NCBI GenBank assembly: GCA_002254285.1
Contig: NIUZ01000126.1
Span: forward strand, 1-16,629
Direction of reading: 5' to 3'
Length of the DNA stretch: 16,629 nt
Origin: Bacteroidetes bacterium 4572_112
GTDB lineage: Bacteria > Bacteroidota > Bacteroidia > Bacteroidales > UBA1556
Positions within the stretch are counted from its first letter, which is position 1, and every line of letters begins with the position of its first letter. The notes below the pieces were generated by a model. The model was not told where the DNA came from. It searched no databases and saw only the letters and a program-made list of their open reading frames with translations. Below, one piece after another: positions 14,673-16,629 of the stretch. The position numbers were made by a program, and so were the translations under genes.

Positions 14673-15890
14673 CTATTTGCAGATTCTTGGCAGATCCCTC
14701 TTAGCCTGCCTATGTCCCAATGAGGCAGCTTTGCGAGTATCCTTACAAGCTTCATCTGGTTTTCGAAGATAATTATAAGCAGCACCACGCATATAATATG
14801 CTTTGGCAATAGGTTCAATCTTCACACAGTTGCTATATGCATCAATGGCTTTCTGATATTGTTTGCTTTTCATTTGTATTTGGCCCTGCTTATACCACGA
14901 TTCGGTATTTTTGGCATCAATACGGTGAATGCGTTGCAAATACGATAAGGCTGTACTTGCTCTATCGCGTTTCAAAGCAACATCACTACGCAATAATAGT
15001 GCGTCAATACTTTTAGGATTTGCGCTCAATGCTTTTGTCAAATATCTATCGGCAGAGCTTGTATTATTATTTCCCAATTCGGCTTTCGCCATTCTGATAA
15101 ACAGCGTATCCTCTCTCAATCTAAAATAAGATACTATATACCTATCATCCTCTAATCCTGCGGTATAATTCTTAGCTTTATAGTATAAATACGCCCGGCG
15201 CTCATAGGCCTGCTGATATGTTTGGTCAATATCAATAACTTTAGAATAACTCTTTATTGCCTCAGCATTATGCCCCAATACTTGATGCGAATTTCCCAAA
15301 GCAAATAAAGCATCAGTATAGTTTTGCTTGAGTGATAAAGCGGATTCAAAATCCTTAATTGCAGCATTATTATTTTTATGTTTGCTATAATATAAACCTC
15401 GCTGATAGTAAACTTTATAATTCTTTGTTTTCTTTTCAATTAGCGAATTATAATCTTGAAAAGCACGCTCCTCATCTCCATTTTTTTCATAAATAATAGC
15501 ACGCATAAGTATTGCTGCGGCAAAATCAGGCTTATATGAAAGCAAGGTATTCAAATCCTTTTCGGCCTTATAATCATTACCTATACTGATGTAATACTTT
15601 GCTCGATAATAATAATTCGGAATAAAATCCTCACGCTTACTTATTGATGTTTTGAAATCCCTTAGTGCCGAATCGGGCATATTGGTTGCCAAATATATAC
15701 GAGCACGGTATGTATAAGCCTCGTGATAAGCAGTATTATTTGCTATTACAAAATTAAATTTCTGCTTAGCTTTTTTATAATCCTTTAGCTTAAAATATCG
15801 TTTTCCCTTGTTAAATTCGTCACGGACAACCTGAGCATCGATGCTTGAAAAACTGATTATAAAAAGTAATATAAATATTGTAAATTTCAT
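14673..15890 (-). CDS. Secreted tetratricopeptide-repeat protein
   Basis: The 405-residue protein has a clear signal peptide (hydrophobic 3-16, probable cleavage after SIDA at 19), so it is periplasmic or outer-membrane associated. Residues ~24-400 form about ten to eleven TPR-like helix pairs of roughly 34 residues. Examples are AYTYRARIYLATNMPDSALRDF (58-79), KVYYQRGLYYSKHKNNNAAIKDFESAL (159-185), ALFALGNSHQVLGHNAEAIKSYSKV (194-218) and WYKQGQIQMKSKQYQKAIDAY (332-352). The last unit reads AYYMRGAAYNYLRKPDEACKD and KAASLGHRQAKRDLPRICK, a common C-terminal cap in Bacteroidota TPR proteins. TPRs bind other proteins; the partner is unknown. Its ATG comes 1 nt after the recombinase stop, suggesting translational coupling. 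The two have no evident functional relation. Confidence 0.92.
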   Translation of the reverse strand: MKFTIFILLFIISFSSIDAQVVRDEFNKGKRYFKLKDYKKAKQKFNFVIANNTAYHEAYTYRARIYLATNMPDSALRDFKTSISKREDFIPNYYYRAKYYISIGNDYKAEKDLNTLLSYKPDFAAAILMRAIIYEKNGDEERAFQDYNSLIEKKTKNYKVYYQRGLYYSKHKNNNAAIKDFESALSLKQNYTDALFALGNSHQVLGHNAEAIKSYSKVIDIDQTYQQAYERRAYLYYKAKNYTAGLEDDRYIVSYFRLREDTLFIRMAKAELGNNNTSSADRYLTKALSANPKSIDALLLRSDVALKRDRASTALSYLQRIHRIDAKNTESWYKQGQIQMKSKQYQKAIDAYSNCVKIEPIAKAYYMRGAAYNYLRKPDEACKDTRKAASLGHRQAKRDLPRICK

Positions 15891-15891
15891 T

Positions 15892-16629
15892 CTATTTTTT
15901 ATTTGCTCGTGGGTGAAACTGCATTATTGTGGAACGCAGATATTGTCTATCCAAATGTGTATATATTTCTGTAGTAGTAATGGACTCATGGCCAAGCATC
16001 TCTTGCACAGCTCTAAGGTCGGCACCACGCTCCACCAATTCCGAAGCAAAAGAATGCCTAAAGGTATGCGGACTAATGGTTTTCTTCATTCCGATACGCT
16101 CAGCAAGATCTTTTATTATCGTAAAAATCATTACTCTTGTTAGCGACTTCCCTCTCCTATTTAGGAACACAAAATCCTCAAATCCATTCTGAATTTTCTG
16201 ATGTACTCTTACTTGATTTATATAAATATTTAGCTGCTTAATTGCAGAATGACCTATGGGAACCAAGCGCTCCTTACTTCCTTTGCCAACAACCTTTACA
16301 AACTCATCCTTAAGGTAAAGATTACTGATTTTCAACTCTGTAAGTTCCGAAACTCGCAAACCACAAGCGTATAGCACTTCCAATATCGCCTTATTTCTTT
16401 CCCCTTCAGCTTTGCTTAAATCTATGGCAGCTATGAGTTCATCAATTTCTTCATTATTTATAATATCGGGCAATTTGCGACCAACCTTAGGCTGCATCAG
16501 CAATTCCGAAGGATCAGAATCCATAGCTCCACTCAAATTCATATAACGGTAAAAAGCTCGCACGCCACTAATAAGTCGGGCTTGCGAGCTTGTTTCCATT
16601 CCTAATTCGGCAACAAAACGAACGAAATC
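15892..16629 (-). CDS. xerD: Tyrosine recombinase XerD-type (5' end outside window)
   Basis: Cytoplasmic site-specific recombinase of the XerC/XerD type, which resolves chromosome dimers at dif with FtsK. The frame continues through the right edge (FVRFVAELG precedes the internal ATG 16599), so roughly the first 50 residues of a ~300-residue protein are outside. Numbered from that ATG, the catalytic set is complete: R82 in ACGLRVSEL, K106 in GKGSKERLVPI, H178 and R181 in SPHTFRHSFAS, H204 in MLGHESITTT and nucleophile Y213 in EIYTHLD. The end, STIMQFHPRAN, is typical of Xer proteins rather than of integrases from mobile elements. No att site, insertion sequence or cargo lies nearby, so a housekeeping role is most likely. 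XerC versus XerD cannot be fixed without comparison. Confidence 0.93.
   Translation of the reverse strand, partial: DFVRFVAELGMETSSQARLISGVRAFYRYMNLSGAMDSDPSELLMQPKVGRKLPDIINNEEIDELIAAIDLSKAEGERNKAILEVLYACGLRVSELTELKISNLYLKDEFVKVVGKGSKERLVPIGHSAIKQLNIYINQVRVHQKIQNGFEDFVFLNRRGKSLTRVMIFTIIKDLAERIGMKKTISPHTFRHSFASELVERGADLRAVQEMLGHESITTTEIYTHLDRQYLRSTIMQFHPRANKK

Noticed and set aside
15892..16629. Tyrosine recombinase as a sign of an integrated mobile element
   Set aside because: The sequence ends like XerD, and no attachment repeats, cargo genes, insertion sequences or composition shift lie beside it.
1..16629. A previously undescribed multi-gene system such as defence, secretion or biosynthesis
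   Set aside because: Apart from a few proteins of unknown role, the genes belong to known housekeeping or common Bacteroidota families. None form a cluster with a shared, unexplained function.

Overview
The window looks like a chromosomal segment of an AT-rich member of the Bacteroidota. The signs are a SusC-like architecture (carboxypeptidase-D-regulatory domain before the plug) in the TonB-dependent receptor, almost no Shine-Dalgarno sequences, a bacterial GH3-family protein, Bacteroidota-style MutS, MeaB and XerD, and intergenic spaces filled with short palindromes. Most of it is ordinary housekeeping sequence. I found no phage, insertion sequence, CRISPR array, tRNA or rRNA gene, and no convincing new multi-gene system. 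The unusual content lies in gene decay, start-codon use and small palindromic elements.

Layout. Positions 1-2030 (+) hold a TonB-dependent receptor that runs in from the left edge and is broken near 1203-1218, apparently by an out-of-frame internal deletion. After a REP-like hairpin region, everything to the right edge is on the minus strand. In window order these are: mutS (2151-4784); a repeat-rich spacer; a six-helix membrane protein (5096-5749); a two-gene unit of a CxxS thioredoxin-like protein followed by meaB (7381-5871); a YbaK/PrdX-type deacylase (7580-8074); and the wreck of a multi-pass GT-C-type membrane glycosyltransferase (8082-8891). Then comes the translation operon thrS-infC-rpmI-rplT (11941-8958), closed by a clear intrinsic terminator at 8902-8934. 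Next is a hairpin-rich spacer, a GH3-family protein followed by a secreted propeller-like protein (14602-12268), and a XerD-type recombinase followed by a secreted TPR protein (16629-14673). The recombinase runs off the right edge.

The translation operon has the classical order, but three of its genes have odd ends. infC has no ATG/GTG/TTG at its proper 5' end and instead has ATA placed 8 nt after a perfect AGGAGG. This fits the known autoregulation of IF3 through a non-canonical start codon. thrS also lacks a canonical start at the expected place. rpmI keeps only its first ~24 recognisable codons before an unrelated 5-residue tail and a stop.

Taken together, the receptor, the glycosyltransferase and rpmI show clean internal losses with intact flanks. 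This means either ongoing deletional decay or assembly errors, and read mapping would separate the two. Spacers share a dispersed 18-bp palindrome (TCCCGAT-N4-ATCGGGA, five perfect copies and one degenerate) plus other strong hairpins.
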